A DNA stretch of 64,000 nt, taken from assembly GCF_001905005.1 (NCBI RefSeq), contig NZ_LWKZ01000024.1:55367-119366 (forward strand). The letters run 5' to 3'. Made by a program: the position numbers and the translations under genes. This DNA comes from Streptomyces sp. CB02923 (lineage in GTDB: Bacteria; Actinomycetota; Actinomycetes; Streptomycetales; Streptomycetaceae). How positions within the stretch are numbered: position 1 is the stretch's first letter; each line of letters opens with the position of its first letter. The notes below the pieces were generated by a model. That model had not been told where the DNA came from, ran no database searches, and saw only the letters and a program-made list of their open reading frames with translations. Shown piece by piece: positions 62,638-64,000 of this stretch.

Positions 62638-64000
62638 TCAGCGCGCTTGCGGTACGCGGCTCGGTACGGGGGGCTCCACGCCGTTCGTCGGCGCCGGTGC
62701 GACCCGCGCCCGGCCGGTCCCCGCCGTGGCCGCGGCCAGCGCCTTGCCGCCGCCGACGACGGGCAGGCGCGCGGCGGTGCGGGCGAGGTCGAGGGTCAGG
62801 CGCGGGGTGGTGGACGGCGGGTCGATCAGGCCCGCGTCCGTACCGGCGATGATGAGCGCGAGACGGTGCCCGGCGGGTACGACGTGGTCGCTCGCGGCCA
62901 GGTCGAGGGTGATCGTGTAGGGCGTGCCGGGGGTCAGCGGGCGGCCCTTGCCGGGGTTCGCCCAGTTGCCCAGGTCGGCCCAGCCGCGGCTGAAGACGGT
63001 GTGGCCGACGTTCACCGTGTCGGCCTTCGTCTCCTTGTAGCAGGCGCTGTCACCGGTGGTGCTCGAACCCCAGCAGGTGCGGTCGGCGAGGGTGGTGATG
63101 CCCTCGCCCGCGGCACCGTAGTTGCGGATGGTGTCGGGTCCGAGGTCCACGAGGACGGCGGAGAGGTGGGCGGTGGAGGTGCTGGGGGTGGCGGTGACGG
63201 TCACCGTGCCGGAGCCGGACAGGCGCAGCGGCTTGGCGAGGGGCTTGGTGGTGAACCCGGCCTTGGCGGGGGTGGAGGTGTCGATCTGCGCGGCCCAGTC
63301 CTCCTCGTTCAGGCGCGGGTCGTCGGTGAAGGTCTCGGTGGCGCCGTGCGGCGCGCGCCGGGTGCCGAGTTCGCCGACGCCCGGGGCGCTGCCGTTGCGC
63401 GGCCGTACGGTGGTGGCCGAGGTGCCGGCGGCGGGCCAGACGCGGTCCGTGGTCCACCGGTCGGGGGCGCGCTCGATGTCGGCCATCGGCTCGTCGTCGA
63501 TGCCGTTGTCGAAGCCCATCAGGTAGTGGTCGAACCAGCGGTGCAGGGTGGGCACCCAGGCGGACCGGCGGAAGTCGAACGGGTCGACGTGGCCCGTCTG
63601 GGAGAGCCAGACCTTGCGCTCGACGCCGTTGTCGGCGAGCGCGTCCCACCACTGGCCGAAGTGCTTGGTGCGGACGTTGAGGTCCTGCATCCCGTGGATG
63701 GCGAAGACGCTGGCGGTGACGTTCTCCGCGTCCTTGACGTAGTCGCGCTCGGTCCACAGCCGGGTCCAGTCGCCGGTGCGCGGCGCGCCCTCGGCGAGCT
63801 TCTTCTGTACGGCGTCGCAGCGCAGGCGCGCCTCGGGGCTGTTGACGCGGTCGGCCAGCGCGTCGGGCCCGGAGTCGTACAGCGGGGCGCCCTTGGCGAA
63901 GTAGTAGTCGTACCAGGAGGAGATGGCGGCGATGGGCACGATGGTCTTCAGGCCCTCGACGCCGGTGGCGGCGACGCCGTTGGCGATGGTGCCGTCCCAG
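62638..64000 (-). CDS. CocE/PepX-type (Xaa-Pro dipeptidyl-peptidase-like) hydrolase, partial (5' end off window)
   Basis: About 453 codons are visible; the start is beyond 64000. The first visible residues are WDGTIANGVAATGVEGL, just after the expected serine-nucleophile codon, whose last base is the final base of the window. The catalytic Asp is in AIHGMQDLNVRTKHF and the His in SQTGHVDPFDF. The C-terminal 200 residues form the beta-rich domain of X-Pro dipeptidyl-peptidases (S15/CocE family), with GHRLALIIAGTDAG near the end. It cleaves Xaa-Pro dipeptides or esters. It is probably exported, but the signal region is outside the window. Confidence 0.9.
   Translation of the reverse strand, partial: WDGTIANGVAATGVEGLKTIVPIAAISSWYDYYFAKGAPLYDSGPDALADRVNSPEARLRCDAVQKKLAEGAPRTGDWTRLWTERDYVKDAENVTASVFAIHGMQDLNVRTKHFGQWWDALADNGVERKVWLSQTGHVDPFDFRRSAWVPTLHRWFDHYLMGFDNGIDDEPMADIERAPDRWTTDRVWPAAGTSATTVRPRNGSAPGVGELGTRRAPHGATETFTDDPRLNEEDWAAQIDTSTPAKAGFTTKPLAKPLRLSGSGTVTVTATPSTSTAHLSAVLVDLGPDTIRNYGAAGEGITTLADRTCWGSSTTGDSACYKETKADTVNVGHTVFSRGWADLGNWANPGKGRPLTPGTPYTITLDLAASDHVVPAGHRLALIIAGTDAGLIDPPSTTPRLTLDLARTAARLPVVGGGKALAAATAGTGRARVAPAPTNGVEPPVPSRVPQAR

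Overview
The window is high-GC DNA of a Streptomyces species. The signs are GC-rich third codon positions, frequent GTG starts with GGAGG-type ribosome binding sites, DUF397/XRE/RsbW-type regulatory cassettes, an SCO6745-family gene, and a hopanoid gene cluster in the order known from streptomycetes. About 60 protein genes, one initiator tRNA, several perfect-stem terminators, several operator-like palindromes and a few short tandem repeats can be supported.

Layout. 1-5.3 kb: an unknown protein with an EAP repeat, a TetR regulator whose putative operators flank it on both sides, a DHA2-type drug exporter, an UlaG-like metallo-hydrolase and a membrane protein. 5.3-13.1 kb: an FAD monooxygenase; an XRE / DUF397 / methyltransferase operon divergent from an RsbW-like ATPase; a GDSL hydrolase; a tyrosine phosphatase; peptide deformylase; and an ArsR-like regulator preceded by two identical palindromes. 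13.1-26.1 kb: an eleven-gene hopanoid operon on the minus strand, transcribed hpnC, hpnD, a 41-residue microprotein, hpnE, polyprenyl diphosphate synthase, shc, hpnG, hpnH, ispG, dxs, aminotransferase. It combines the MEP-pathway enzymes dxs and ispG, chain elongation, squalene synthesis, cyclisation and side-chain elaboration. Several junctions are ATGA/GTGA/TGATG overlaps.

26.5-33.5 kb: a second minus-strand operon, read as a cell-envelope polymer or lipid pathway: a two-domain CDP-alcohol phosphatidyltransferase (probable CTG start), a LicC-like nucleotidyltransferase, a glycerol-1-phosphate-dehydrogenase-like enzyme, a second CDP-alcohol phosphatidyltransferase with an altered motif, a family 2 glycosyltransferase and a TagG/TagH-type ABC exporter. 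34-38 kb: a cation diffusion facilitator, isopentenyl diphosphate isomerase (idi), an RsbW-like ATPase, an HdeD-like membrane protein, tRNA-fMet, and a decayed marR / metallo-hydrolase pair. 38-50 kb: ABC-F ATPase, enoyl-CoA hydratase, a small secreted protein, a STAND-type NTPase, two DJ-1/PfpI-fold proteins (one fused to AraC), an SCO6745-family protein, a methyltransferase, Tex and a small Met-Gly-Asp repeat protein.

50-64 kb: an orphan DUF397 protein, a Tat-exported VanY-like protein that has lost zinc ligands, a membrane protein, an 820-residue DUF1906 protein, a FUSC membrane protein, an unknown conserved protein, a D-amino-acid-oxidase-like enzyme, a BCCT osmolyte transporter, a secreted M14 carboxypeptidase and the C-terminal part of a CocE/PepX-type peptidase that runs off the right edge.

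The strongest candidates for undescribed biology are the CDP-alcohol / glycerol-1-phosphate-type envelope operon beside the hopanoid operon, and the 41-residue microprotein coupled to both neighbours inside the hopanoid operon.
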